Shown here in pieces: positions 1 to 11,196 of a DNA stretch of 64,000 bases. The stretch spans positions 3,224,524-3,288,523 of the forward strand of contig CM012954.1 of NCBI GenBank assembly GCA_000181795.3, given 5' to 3'. Each line of letters begins with the position of its first letter. Positions within the stretch are counted from its first letter, which is position 1. The position numbers and the translations under genes are program-made. The notes under the pieces are model-generated. The model was not told the DNA's origin and searched no databases. It worked only from the letters and a program-made list of their open reading frames with translations. The stretch comes from Trichinella spiralis. Lineage: Eukaryota; Nematoda; Enoplea; Trichinellida; Trichinellidae.

Positions 1-82
1 ACTAGTGTAGTCATTTCCTTCCATTTCGAATCATTCAAAATGGAATTGAAAATTAAACCTACCTTTCTTTTAATACTTACCT

Positions 83-1290
83 TAATGCTTTTCTAATCGT
101 TTCGATGAAAATTATCTGTAACAATAAACATTAAAGATACTTACCTGGACTTACAAACTAGACTATTGACTGCAAAAAATACCTGAAGATCACTTGAAGT
201 TAACTACGAGTTTTCAAACAAAGCAACGTGTTCCAAACAATTTTTAGATTCAGTCCCAAACTGTTTCAATTACTGTTCACCAATTGCAAAACAATTCCTC
301 TAAAATTTGTATAATTCATAAAAAAATAAAAAAAAATACTTACCTGAAATTGAAATCTAAATAACCTGATGAAAATAAAAAGTACAAAGTGAAATATGAG
401 AAATAAAAATAAAGCGAAAAGTACAACAACCACATGAAACAATCCATAGAAATAACAGTGCATTTACTTAAAACTTTACATTTTTAGTCACCTCTGTTCA
501 GCTTCACCGGTAAATTTCTCTTAAATCTTAAAATTTACGCATTAAATAAATCACGTAAAGATGAAAAACAACTGTTTTCTAATTATGTATATAGTGTTTG
601 TCTCCCTGTTATGAGCGTGCAAACAATTCCATCACTGAAACAGTAATTAATGATTAGGAATTAAGCAATGGCATGCCAAACAAACATATTTGGAACAAAA
701 CAAAAATCATTATCATGCACTGCTATCGGTCTTACATTATTTGTTATATAGCCAGTTTTTGTGATCACATCCATACAAATGATGCTGAACATAGTAACAA
801 TACAGTACTGCTTGCTTATTTCGATCAGCCTTGTCAGAACAGTAGTGGATACCTTCTTCACTTATCTGAAATATGAAAAAATTGAAAACATGAATATGAA
901 AAAGAAATTTAATATGAAATCTTAAAATCATTACATTTACCATTTAATTTTCATAATACGCATTTGTAGCATTCATTTTTAAGTGACATGAATATTGAAG
1001 CTGACGTCATCTGAAAATAATAAAACACCTATTTGTCTTTACCATATGATAAGAGTATCTGAAAATTTAGAACAACAATAATGATAAAAACTGAGACACC
1101 AATTAGTTTCCATTCAGCATATTTGTAAATTCATGCAATTGCCATGCACAGAATATTTGCAACACATTATCAAAGATGACTTACCTCTCAATCACTGATG
1201 ATATTGAAGAAAGAAATTCTAGTTGAGCGCTTGCATGCTGCCATGGCTAATGATCAAATGACGGACAATGAAGCAAGAAGCATTCTGAAA
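83..1290 (-). other. Candidate short exons of a minus-strand gene
   Basis: Reading the minus strand, several segments are bounded by good splice consensus. About 1186-1285 follows a CTTTTCAG acceptor and ends GAG|GTAAGT, but has stops in all three frames, so it would be untranslated. About 706-850 has an open frame ending AAT|GTAAGA. 83-117 follows TTGTTACAG and ends AAG|GTAAGT, with one open frame of 11 codons. Two further donors (139 and 338) would leave exons of only about 20-25 nt. The donors are strong, but the protein family is not recognisable and the exons are too short to identify. They could be 5' UTR exons, a non-coding RNA, or chance matches in AT-rich DNA. Confidence 0.22.
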
Positions 1291-3952
1291 AGTAGTACAA
1301 TGTTAAGTAAATTATGCAAATGAAACGACTTTGCCCCTGGTGAAACAACCTAATTTCCCGTTAGTATTAGTGAAATGGCATAATAATCATTAGAATGACA
1401 TAATAATTTTATCAAACAGCTAAACATATTACGATTTTGTTTGAAACTTTCATACTATGCAAAATTGTAGTAATACGGATATTTACTTTAGTTATACGAA
1501 ACCTCCTTAGCCTTAAGCACTGAAAATGACTAAAATTAACGCTTAAGTACTTCTGCCTTAACTTACTCTTTCAGCGCTTGAAAGTACGATATGATGTGAT
1601 CCAGTGTATTACATTAATAATAGTTGTTTTATTATTAATGATAGAAGAATAATAGGTCGTTTTCACCGATAACAGAAAACAATTAAGAAAACACTGAAAT
1701 GTTATAGCTGTACTATTCATAAGTTGTGAAGATTTATCGAGAAAGGAATTCAGGTTAACAAAATTTTACATCACAGTTTTCCCAAGAAACAATGCAATCC
1801 TAATTTTCAGCAAAAAACATCTATATACAATAAATAAAGAAGTGTTTTCTGTTGCTACTTAATTAAGTAACAATTTAAGAGACAAAAAATTTTTGACATC
1901 TTGAATAGCTCAGAATGGTAATCAGTAATCTGTATTTTCATTCAGAAGGTCTCAAAGTTAACAGCAAAAATTATTAGAAACAATACTTTATTACAAATTT
2001 CAAAATATAAATAATTCATTACTTACATAAAAACTACATACATATAAATTCTGATTGTCAATTGTTGAAAACAAGTTAAAAATATCAGATTAAGGAAATT
2101 CAGTCTGCCAAATAGCATACAATCTGGATACTGTTGTGCGTATGATAAAATAAATATTTACTGCAGAGAAAAAAGAACTTATTATCCATTATTGCTACAG
2201 CACCTGAACTGATTACTAATTAAATTTAAATGGATGACCCATTAAAAATTCAGAGATGCACTATGCAAATGAAACAGCTGTTGCAATCCCATTTTCCTAC
2301 TGTAATTATGTTATCAAAAATTTGCATAGTCCATTATTGCCATACATTTATTGAAACTTGAATATTATTGCCAGTCCGTGATAAACTATTTACGCAAACT
2401 GCTGCTGGGTCAGTTATATATTCCTCAAAATTGACTGTTTAATTCTACTGAACTATAGCTCATACAGATCTGCTTGAAGTACAATAACGATGTGAATATA
2501 AATACGAAAATAAAAATAACCTACTAAAATTTTTATTCACAAACACGACTTCTACCCAAGATAAAGTGAAGTTACTGGTAAGCATAAAATTAAAGATAAA
2601 AAACATATTATGAGAACATTTTGAAAAAAATTTTATGCACTATTCTGTTACAGGGGTTTCGCTGTTTTCGCCTGTTGAAAACTCACACTCTGTGTAAGCG
2701 GAACAACTGTGCAAAAAACAGATCAACCAAATTTCAATATATCACATTTGAAATAAATCTGGAAAGTGTTACCTTCCATTTAATATTACTGCTTAATGCT
2801 TCCAAAAATGTACAGTTCGACTGCTATAAAATCATTTAATTCAAACTCCTTAAGAAAAAGTTACTACCTATAAATAAATAAAAACCACCTATAAATTTGA
2901 ATAGACAATTAACAATTAACATTAATGGAATTAATGGAACATTTATTTATTTTGTAGTGCCATAGTCAAATAGACAATATTTCATGGATATTAATGAGGA
3001 ATGAAGTCATCATGTGAAATTGATTCCGCACCCTTAGTTAGTCTCAAGTATTTTCCATAACGATAAAAATTTCTTTGTCCTCAAAATCAGCAAACGCTGT
3101 CTCTCATAATCACGCTTTCCGTTATATTTTTCAGTTTTCTGTTTGCTCAACTGTATGCTTTGTTTAGTACACCAATTTATTTTACAATCTACTTCCATGC
3201 GTTTTCTATTGTTCTTTAAGGCAGGATGTTGCAATTTTAGTTTTTTATTATTTTGCAATTTACAATAAAAAGGATGTTATAAACTGTCATCTGCATGACA
3301 ATGGCCTGAACTTTTTCAAAATTATTAATTTTTGTTCTAGTTTATACATTGCAATTTCACGAAAGCAGGTTTACAATTCCCCTATTCCTTTATTCTGTTA
3401 TACTGCTATTTTGTTACTTCATGATTATTTTGAATGGCTAAAAAAGTAAAATGGCTAAAAACTAGCTAAAAATATGAAAATCTGTAGTTATATCATAAAG
3501 AATACAATGATAGAGTGACACTGACAGAAAGCTATTGAATAGAGCTAAAAATTCCACAATCGCATAGCTGTGCTGTCAATTTGAACTATTAAGCTTCCTG
3601 AACTATTAAACTTTCAGCGGAAAACGCTTCTGATTGATTGTTTCGATAAATGCCTTATAGCCTACTTTCACTTTAAATTTTACTGAATATTCACTTCAAA
3701 ATTGTTCCGTCGATATTTGAGGTCGCTGAAAATACTAAACTGAGTGTGAAATTTTAAACAAGTAAGAAATAGTATTTACTATAATTTGTCCAGAGTTATA
3801 TAAATTTAAACAGAACAGTTTTTTTGGTTGATTTGTATCTAATGCCGTATAACTGAACAAAAATAAAACAAGCAATGCAGTATATCAATATTACAGTATC
3901 GGTATAGGCAACTTTTTGATTAATGTTAGAGATTTTATAACCAACGTATACA

Positions 3953-3971
3953 TGTGTGTGTGTGTGTGTGT
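3953..3971. repeat. (TG)n microsatellite
   Basis: Uninterrupted TG dinucleotide run, about nine units, upstream of the sugar transporter gene. Confidence 0.9.
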
Positions 3972-4138
3972 TTCGTTTGAAAAAATGTCATTTATCAATC
4001 AGCTTGCTAAATGCGCCTTCTGACAGAACTGCAATTGCGAAGATTTCATAATCGTTTCAGATTCATTAATGTAAACTTCACCACTGTGATTAATAAAAGT
4101 AATGAAAGTTAACTTACCAAATGTTTCATAACTTGATC

Positions 4139-4152
4139 ATTTAATGTTGCAG
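4139..4152 (+). promoter_or_regulatory. Splice acceptor just upstream of transporter ATG
   Basis: TTTAATGTTGCAG ends 23 nt before the transporter ATG. With no upstream coding exon visible, it is either the 3' end of a 5' UTR intron or a spliced-leader trans-splice acceptor. Similar acceptors sit close to the starts of DCAF1, PTRHD1, the LMW phosphatase, PUS7 and the neuropeptide gene. Confidence 0.4.
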
Positions 4153-4175
4153 GTGAACTGTTTGTCTGGTAAAAA

Positions 4176-5699
4176 ATGGGTTTTATTCTATCATCTTGGA
4201 CTAAGATCAACAAATCTGGCCCAAGAATCAATTTGGTGCTAGTTGTGGTAGCGATCGGAATGGGCACGCAGTTCCAGATTTATAATGCATCAGTGCTAAA
4301 CAATTTGATAGACAAAATGACACCGTGGTTCAACGAATCTTATTATGATCATTACAATTTACCGTTGTCTAAGACGCAGCTAATCACACTGTGGTCAATC
4401 ACTGTTTCGTGCGTACAAATTGGTGCGATCTTTGGGTCATTACTTTCAAAAGTTCTCGCAGAACGACTGGGCCGTCGTCTCAGTCTGCTCACCACAGGTT
4501 GCTTATGCATTCTCAGTTCAACAATGATGATTTCCGCCAAATATGCAGATTCGTTCGAGCTGTTCATGGCCGGACGATTGCTTCTCGGCCTTTGTGTGGG
4601 TGCTTCAGTCAGTTTGGGCAGTTTGACAGTCAGTGAATTGGCACCAGTTCGTTATCGTGGCGCTTGTGGTAGTCTGTTGCAGATGTTCATGGGTCTTGGG
4701 AACACGTTGTCCTTGATAATAACTTTGCCTGAATTATGCGGAAACGAGCAAAAGTGGCCAATTGCATTTGTTGCTCCACTGCTCGCCTGCTTGTTTGAAG
4801 TATTTGTCCTGATCACAGTCAAAGATACGCCACAGTACTTGTGGTATTCCAAACGAGACGAACAGAGTACAAAAGAAGCGCTGCACTTTTACAGACACAT
4901 GGACAGCGTAGATTTTCAGTTCGAGCAAATCAAAGGTGAAATTGCGGATACAGAATCCAGAAACAGCTCTTCATCATTCAAAGCACTGTTTTCAAAAAGA
5001 CAAAATTTGTTGCCATTCTTGATGGCCTTCGCAATAGTATTCAGCTGTCAATTTACCGGATTCTCCACGGTGATGGCTTTCTCGAAGAGCATTTTTCTTT
5101 CTGCAGGTCTAGAACATCATGTTGCCGTATATGCCAACATCGGTCTCGGCATTTTGAATTTCCTCACACCGCTATGCTGTAGCTTCTTCGTTGATAAAAG
5201 TGGTCGCAGGATTTTCATCCTGAGCGGTCTCAGCTTGACCACAGGCTCTTTGTGTGCGCTTGCCATCAGTGCAGAGATTGCTTTGAAGTTTATGATTCAT
5301 GAAGTCAAAATGGTCAGCATTCCTTGTCTGTTTGCTTTTCAAATTGGTTATTCAGTTTTCGGCAGTGTTATTTGGGCAATTTTGCCGGAATTGTTCAGAC
5401 AGGATGTCCGTTCCATGGCAATGTCGATTATTGTGTGCTGTTTTTTCGGAATGCAAGTAATCGTACTTTCCTGCTATTTACATCTTCAAGAAGCAGTTGG
5501 CCTACCACTCAGCGTTACACCATTCATAATAATTGGTGTCATCAGCATCACCTTCTTTTACAAATACTTGCCTGAAACTAAAGGTAAAAGCATCATGGAA
5601 ATCAGCGAATATTTTTGCACAAAAAAGAAACAAACCACAAAACAAACGGCATATCAACCAGCCTCAACCCAGAGTTCACTTGTGACGATAAAGCTTTAA
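4176..5699 (+). CDS. GLUT/SLC2-type sugar transporter (MFS), single exon
   Basis: A 507-residue major facilitator superfamily protein of the sugar porter family, predicted to carry hexose or a related solute by facilitated diffusion across the plasma membrane with 12 membrane helices. Family signatures are visible in order: ERLGRR in the loop after TM2 (residues about 97-101), RYRGACGS before TM5, DTPQYLW after TM6 (the PESP-like site), CQFTGFSTV in TM7 (QQxSG equivalent, divergent), VDKSGRR after TM8, and PETKG after TM12 (about 466-470), followed by a polar tail. Length matches human GLUTs (about 490-510). The start was chosen because the frame opens there with a good context and a splice acceptor lies just upstream. 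The TM7 motif departs from the glucose-transporter consensus, so the substrate may not be glucose. The coding region has no intron, unlike the lipase, SHOC2 and DCAF1 genes nearby. Confidence 0.9.
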   Translation: MGFILSSWTKINKSGPRINLVLVVVAIGMGTQFQIYNASVLNNLIDKMTPWFNESYYDHYNLPLSKTQLITLWSITVSCVQIGAIFGSLLSKVLAERLGRRLSLLTTGCLCILSSTMMISAKYADSFELFMAGRLLLGLCVGASVSLGSLTVSELAPVRYRGACGSLLQMFMGLGNTLSLIITLPELCGNEQKWPIAFVAPLLACLFEVFVLITVKDTPQYLWYSKRDEQSTKEALHFYRHMDSVDFQFEQIKGEIADTESRNSSSSFKALFSKRQNLLPFLMAFAIVFSCQFTGFSTVMAFSKSIFLSAGLEHHVAVYANIGLGILNFLTPLCCSFFVDKSGRRIFILSGLSLTTGSLCALAISAEIALKFMIHEVKMVSIPCLFAFQIGYSVFGSVIWAILPELFRQDVRSMAMSIIVCCFFGMQVIVLSCYLHLQEAVGLPLSVTPFIIIGVISITFFYKYLPETKGKSIMEISEYFCTKKKQTTKQTAYQPASTQSSLVTIKL

Positions 5700-6671
5700 C
5701 TTTTGAAAAATCAAAACCATCTGATCTTACAACTTTACAATCAAGAAACCATCCTCACTAATAAAACAATTCATCCTCCGCGAACGTTACTGCACAATTA
5801 CTAGTTTACTTGTTCATTTGATTGAACTGATTTCTTTTTAAATTTGTCATAACTACTATAACTTTTTTGAGAATTAAGAAACACCCACATCTACTATCTC
5901 ATATAACAACTTATGCATTAAACAAACCGGAAAAAGCAAAAATATGATAATCAAAACTGAAAAATAACTTTAAAGATTATTCTTATATAAATAAAGCATA
6001 AGAAAAATTCAAGCGAACCAACAAATCTATCAATAACCTCCACTGAATTGCTTTATCTGAATTTAACGAACATAAATGACCGCTTGTTAATAACTATAAT
6101 TAAAACGCCTTCACTGCTTGTATGGAAATGCATATAATAGGATATCAGTTTGTTAAAGTTTAATTGAAAATTGTAAGACAAATAAATAACTTTACAAAAA
6201 ATCATAAAGCACGATGACACTGAGTTTTGTTCAACACTGCAATGTTAAGTTCATCTGCTTATGCTGTAGTAGACAATTTTAAACAACTATTGAAAATTAG
6301 CACGCAGCTATGCACGCAAAAGAGATTCTTTTAATAGATACTAAAAAGAAAGATAATAGCACCGTGGGCCGTCCACTGCTTGTTTCATGTGTACACAGGA
6401 TGTCATTATTCATTTATAGACACTGATTACTTATTGTTAAAAGCGTTGTTCAAAGCGAATTTTCAATAACAGACTAGAAGCGCTTGGTAAAGATTTTGAA
6501 ATCCAGCGTTTTAACTGAGAATAAAAACTTCTTTTACAAAGTAAAAACTTGCATGTATAAAATTAGTCCTTGCTATTTAAAGAATTCCATATAACAAAAT
6601 AATTATAAATGACAATTATAATGACGAAAAATCTAACTCTATACTGGACTGTACAAAAATAAATTAAAAAA
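5700..6671. other. Intergenic, 3' ends of convergent genes
   Basis: Space between the convergent transporter (+) and Cdc20-like (-) genes. An AATAAA at 5990-5995 could be the transporter polyadenylation signal. No coding potential was noticed. Confidence 0.5.
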
Positions 6672-8066
6672 TTACTCATCAAAAATTTCCCACAATTTAA
6701 GCATATTATCTGCTGAAATTGTAGCGATGAAATGCTCGCATGGAGACAACACCATACATAGAATCCTGTCACTGTGAGCTGGCATCGCTTTGATGATGTT
6801 CATATCCGGATAGTTCCAAACTTTCAAGTCATTTTCGGCATTTCCATGGCTGCTGATAAGTTCGGAATGTCTTCTCTGCCAAACAATTCCGCTAACCTGA
6901 GATTTGGTGTTGACGCGTTTCACTTGCTTGCCATTGCACACATTCCAAATTCGAAGAGTTGCATCTCTTATACCACCGCCTGAAGCCAGCAAAGCATTGT
7001 TGAAAGGACACCAGGCAAGCGCTTTAACCGCACTGGAATGGCCGCAATACTCAGTGACGGCATTTTCGGCTCCTGATGTTTTTGCCAACGACCAAATGCG
7101 AACAGTATCATCGTTGCCGCCTGATGCCAGCCGGCGTTTGTCATCTGACCAGCTCAGTCCACAAACCAATCCACTGTGCCCGAGTACTCGGAGAACGCAT
7201 CGCCCTGCTGCCCGTTTGTCAAAGTTGAAAATGTTGCCTTGGTCATCTCCACAGGTAAGAACGTTATCATTCCAAGCAGAGCAACAAACGGAACCATACA
7301 TCTTTTCAAAACTGATCAACACACTTTCTGTTTCCAAATCATACAACTGCACATCACCTGAAGCCATGCCTATGGCAATCTGCTCTTCATTTATGGAAGA
7401 CCACTTTACAGAAGTCACGTCCAACGGAAAGCTACCAGAAGAACAGGTTAACTCACCGCGATCTGATGTTCCTTTCAAGAAGATAATTTCGCCTCCAACG
7501 CCAAGAGCAATAAAATTGTTCTTTCCCCAATCCAAATAGTTGAGGTAAAAGTCATCCGGTACGTAAGCCGCTTCAAATTTTCGTACGCAACTAATGGATA
7601 GCTTTCGAAACGGCTTCACTTTGTATGGACTGGGAAATAGATTGGCGATGGTTAGCGTTGAAAATCTGCAGCCAGTTTTCCTTTTATTAAAGTTCAGCGT
7701 TCTAGGAGCCTTTTCTTCTTCGCTCAAGCTCATTGTTACTGTTGGCTTGTTGAGTTCACGATTTGGAGTCAGTAAAGTACTTCGAACTGCGCGGCTGTAT
7801 TCTAGATCATCCACATGACGCGGAATGAATTCTTTCTTTTGCTGCTCACTTTCCACATTAGAAGAGCATGGAAAATGATCTACTGTAGAAATGAATCTAT
7901 CGGCATTCAGTTGATGTTCACGGCGTGCTTTTCGCGAAGGAAACAACTGAACTTTTTGCTTCAAACTGACACAACTTTTCGAAGTAGATGAATTCGAATG
8001 AACAGAACGTAAAGATCTACTCGAACTGTTATTACTAGACGTGAAAGAAATGTTGAAAGAATTCAT
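6672..8066 (-). CDS. Cdc20/Cdh1 (fizzy) family WD40 protein, single exon
   Basis: A 464-residue protein with a disordered, Ser/Arg-rich N-terminus (about 1-160) and a C-terminal seven-blade WD40 propeller (about 165-464). Family hallmarks are the stretch containing DDFYLNYLDWG at the propeller entry, CGLSWSDDKRRLASGGNDD, the repeat with ALAWCPFNNALLASGGG, and SELISSHGNAENDLKVWNYP. These are diagnostic of the APC/C co-activators Cdc20 and Cdh1/Fzr, which deliver degron substrates to the anaphase-promoting complex. Two activator motifs look weak. The C-box region reads DRFIS (56-60) rather than the DR[YF]IPxR consensus, and the protein ends EIFDE instead of the usual C-terminal Ile-Arg tail. 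No KEN box is seen. It may be a divergent, perhaps germline- or meiosis-specific, activator, or a derived paralogue with altered APC/C binding. The coding region is intronless, which would fit a retroposed copy. Confidence 0.88.
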   Translation of the reverse strand: MNSFNISFTSSNNSSSRSLRSVHSNSSTSKSCVSLKQKVQLFPSRKARREHQLNADRFISTVDHFPCSSNVESEQQKKEFIPRHVDDLEYSRAVRSTLLTPNRELNKPTVTMSLSEEEKAPRTLNFNKRKTGCRFSTLTIANLFPSPYKVKPFRKLSISCVRKFEAAYVPDDFYLNYLDWGKNNFIALGVGGEIIFLKGTSDRGELTCSSGSFPLDVTSVKWSSINEEQIAIGMASGDVQLYDLETESVLISFEKMYGSVCCSAWNDNVLTCGDDQGNIFNFDKRAAGRCVLRVLGHSGLVCGLSWSDDKRRLASGGNDDTVRIWSLAKTSGAENAVTEYCGHSSAVKALAWCPFNNALLASGGGIRDATLRIWNVCNGKQVKRVNTKSQVSGIVWQRRHSELISSHGNAENDLKVWNYPDMNIIKAMPAHSDRILCMVLSPCEHFIATISADNMLKLWEIFDE

Positions 8067-9894
8067 TGAAAAGCACTAACTAAGAGCAACAGCAATTAAA
8101 CTGAAACCTCACAATTTCTCTGCTCTCACTAGATCAGCTACTGAAATTTAAACAAAACGCAAACACTGTTTAATGTAATCTAAATTTCCAATCCGTTAAA
8201 ATAACTTTAAAACGCGCGTCCATTTACTAAAAAAACACCACTGGTGAACAACAAGTAAGCGATGCACCTTTTTCTGGTGACATAACGAATTAATTTACTA
8301 AGTAAAATAATTTTCACATCTTACCTTTCTGCATAGAATATTTTGTTAAAATGCTTCTCCTTTCGCCAAGTGCCGCATTTATTCCTTTTAATTTACAATT
8401 CTATAATCTTCATTGTAAAATAATTTGCATTTTATGACAGAAATTTCACAATATGTCCTCTCCTATCTACATTCGGATGAAACAAACTGAAGCTATACTA
8501 ACTACATAATAGATCAATGAATAATACAGTAAGACATTTGTACCTAATTTTATTTATTTTTACCACAGGAAGATTTTGTTATTTTGAGCATTTGCTTATC
8601 ATGAATGTTTTTTACGTTCATTATTTGTTGGGAATAATTCTTCCTACTTCTTTAAAATTAGCGCGTTTCGAATATAACGAACATCTTGACCAAAATATTA
8701 TGGGTTTGTTTTGATATTTTTTATTTCAGTTCTTAGCATCTTTTCATAAATAAATCAATGGTTTATCTTTGAGTTAAATAAACAATTGATAAATTAAATA
8801 AGCAAGTAACTTTATATTCACTTATTTATCTGTTTACTATGAATTCAATGCTTAATCAACAGACTATTGAGATGGAAAGATTCTCGCTGATTTCTCTCCT
8901 GATTTGCTTGCTTTTTTCTTTAACTTACATATGCAGAGTTTTACATAAATAAACATACATATTTAAATTTATGCAATGTTTTCGCGTCTGTCGGCGTCCA
9001 GTTGAACTCAATGTCCATGCGTTTGCTAGTTGTCTTCACTGTTTCAATCATTCACAGTGTCATGCTGATTAGTTTTCATGACATTTTCCTCAGATCCTTA
9101 TATCGTTTCCATGGTAAGATTCAGATCGATTCGGTTGAACAGTAATATTCGGTGAGTTCAGTTAACTAACTAGGAACAGCCTAACGGCAATTCACCACAG
9201 GCTAAAGACCTGACCGAATACAGATGTACAGATTCTTTCATATCATTTATCCATTTCTCTTTGAAATGAACGCAAACCGATTGTGTTTGTTAACTATATG
9301 GCAGAAGAAACTGTACCCAATTTCTGTGTCAACAAGTCGACATCGGTAATCGTGACATCGAGCATCGGTGATGTTGACGTCCGTTCTGATCAAATTTTTC
9401 ATCCGTAAAAACTCGCGTTTGCCAATACATTAGGCTTGAAAAAGCGTGTTTTTCTGTGGAAGATGTCAACACGTCCGTTGCGTATGTATGCTTGTAGCCA
9501 CAATTATGTGGCCGGTTTCCGCTGTTTAAGCCGGTCTAAATGCTAGTACTGCGAGTTCTGACAAACTGGATTGACGCACTCCTTTTGCTTCAATTTACGT
9601 AAAATCATTTAAAATTTCACTCAGTTATTTCAGTTTGCAAACAAATCTGCTATTGTATCGTGATAATATTTGAAAATTTCTTTCTGAAAATAAATAATTT
9701 AAAAAAAGCAAATAAATTCTGTAGACTTTGAATTGAAAATGCGATTAATAATTGCACTTGCTGAAATAAGCTCCGCTTTCTTTTATGTTGCCTTTCCGTC
9801 GGTAACGTTCAAATGAGTCATTACCTTCGCTGAGATCGCGTGGCCAGTGACAACGTCATGTAAATCTTAGACTGTTTTAGCTTCTGAAACTGCC
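8067..9894. other. Intergenic, divergent promoters
   Basis: Upstream region shared by the Cdc20-like gene (-) and trehalose-6-phosphate phosphatase (+). A 65-codon open frame at 8517-8714 (+) has no family resemblance and looks incidental. The stretch from about 9000 to 9890 is less AT-rich and probably holds the phosphatase promoter and 5' leader. Confidence 0.4.
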
Positions 9895-11196
9895 ATGCAA
9901 ACAGATCAGCTGTCGGATGTCGAATCGTTGAACGGGGGAAACATGAAAACGGTGGACAGTTTTTCCACCGTCATGCAAACATTGTGCGAAATACGAAGGG
10001 AAATAACCACAAAACTGCTCAACAAAGAAAAAGTACCAGAAAAATTGGTGACAGCTATTGAAAATATCAAAAATGCGATTGAAGCAAAAATGAACCCCAA
10101 ACACAGCATAACGTTGGCTCTGGATACGGGCATGGAGATGCAGTTCAACGTCAGAGATGAGTTGGCTGGTTTGGAGAAAGATTTGAAATTTTTGCAGTAC
10201 GTTCAGTCTGGTTTCAAATCTGCGGACTCTTTCCTAGATTTCCTAGCCAGTTCTCATCCTCACGGTAAAAAACGGTTTTACAACGAAGTTGCCCAGTTGG
10301 AATACATGCTTATGCGACGTGTCACCGACGGTTTGGACGTATTCATCACCGATTGGGATGGAACATACAAGACTTATTGTTGCAATTACAGAACAAGCGT
10401 TCAGCCAGCTTACAGTGCTTACTGGCTATCCTTATTTGCAAAGAAATGCGCTCCGATGAGCGCCGTACTCACTGCTGGTCCGTTACGTGATTTTGGCATT
10501 TTGGATCTCATCGCCGTTCCGGCTGAGAAAAGTGGTATCATATTCGGTGGATCGTGGGGACGTGAGTGGCTAATCAAAGGTAAACGAATGGTCAACAAGA
10601 GCTACTTCTGTGCGGCCAGCGAAATCCAGCTGAAAGATCTGGCCACCAAGTTATCAGATATGATCAACGCTAAACCAGAATATCATCGCTTTTTGTTCAC
10701 CGGATCCGGATTTCAGAAGAAAGTTGATCGTGTTACAATTGGTGTGCAGACGGTCAAAAATGACGTGTCAGAAGAGGAAATTAACGCATTTCTCGATTCT
10801 GTCAATCAAGTCGTTCAGGAGCTGGATCCGCATTCTGAAATATTTGTACAACACAAAGAGCGTTTGGATATTGAAATAATTTTGAAAACTACCACACAGG
10901 GGACTTGGAGCAAGGCGGAAGGTATTAAATATTTGTTAGACATGCTAGAAATACCCGCATCTAATCGCAGCATCTGGATATGCGGCGATACAGTTTCTGA
11001 TCTGCCAATGGTTCAATATGCTATACAGGCAAATCGAGCCGGCACGATAGTAACGTTTGTCAGTCCACCGGCTGAAGTGATGCAATTCTTGGTCGAAACG
11101 GCAAGACCAGACGGTTATTGTATCGTCGGATGTCCAGAAGTGATCCACGTCGCCATGGCAAGAGTGTTGCGCAAATGCGGTGCCCTTACCACGTAG
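9895..11196 (+). CDS. gob-1: Trehalose-6-phosphate phosphatase (GOB-1 type)
   Basis: A 433-residue haloacid-dehalogenase enzyme predicted to hydrolyse trehalose 6-phosphate to trehalose and phosphate, the last step of trehalose synthesis. In nematodes its loss causes toxic substrate build-up (the C. elegans gob-1 gut-obstruction phenotype). An N-terminal helical region (about 20-130) matches the MIT-like helical domain of nematode T6PP. The HAD core follows: motif I DWDGT, with nucleophile Asp153 and Asp155; motif II VLTAG with Thr193; a cap domain; and motif IV GDTVSD at 364-369 with the Mg-binding acidic residues. The in-frame stop TAG 27 nt before the ATG fixes the longest reading. Length is close to the roughly 440-490 of nematode orthologues. 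It is single-exon here. The symbol is by family resemblance only. Confidence 0.92.
   Translation: MQTDQLSDVESLNGGNMKTVDSFSTVMQTLCEIRREITTKLLNKEKVPEKLVTAIENIKNAIEAKMNPKHSITLALDTGMEMQFNVRDELAGLEKDLKFLQYVQSGFKSADSFLDFLASSHPHGKKRFYNEVAQLEYMLMRRVTDGLDVFITDWDGTYKTYCCNYRTSVQPAYSAYWLSLFAKKCAPMSAVLTAGPLRDFGILDLIAVPAEKSGIIFGGSWGREWLIKGKRMVNKSYFCAASEIQLKDLATKLSDMINAKPEYHRFLFTGSGFQKKVDRVTIGVQTVKNDVSEEEINAFLDSVNQVVQELDPHSEIFVQHKERLDIEIILKTTTQGTWSKAEGIKYLLDMLEIPASNRSIWICGDTVSDLPMVQYAIQANRAGTIVTFVSPPAEVMQFLVETARPDGYCIVGCPEVIHVAMARVLRKCGALTT

Larger units (their letters stand above)
1..4175. other. Left-edge AT-rich region, no firm gene
   Basis: No convincing full-length coding region is seen. The minus strand carries several consensus 5' splice sites (plus-strand ACTTACCT at 75-82, 139-146, 338-345 and 1178-1185). 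Each has a T-rich acceptor a short distance to its right, so this may be the 5' part of a minus-strand gene lying mostly off the left edge. A minus-strand stretch at about 706-850 is open and ends at a GTAAGA donor. From 1300 to 4130 only AT-rich sequence and a short (TG)n run near 3953 were noticed. The stretch 4040-4175 is probably the promoter and leader of the sugar transporter. Confidence 0.4.

Noticed and set aside
6904-7539. 211-codon plus-strand open frame
   Set aside because: Lies antisense within the Cdc20-like gene; a shadow of its codon pattern with no family resemblance.
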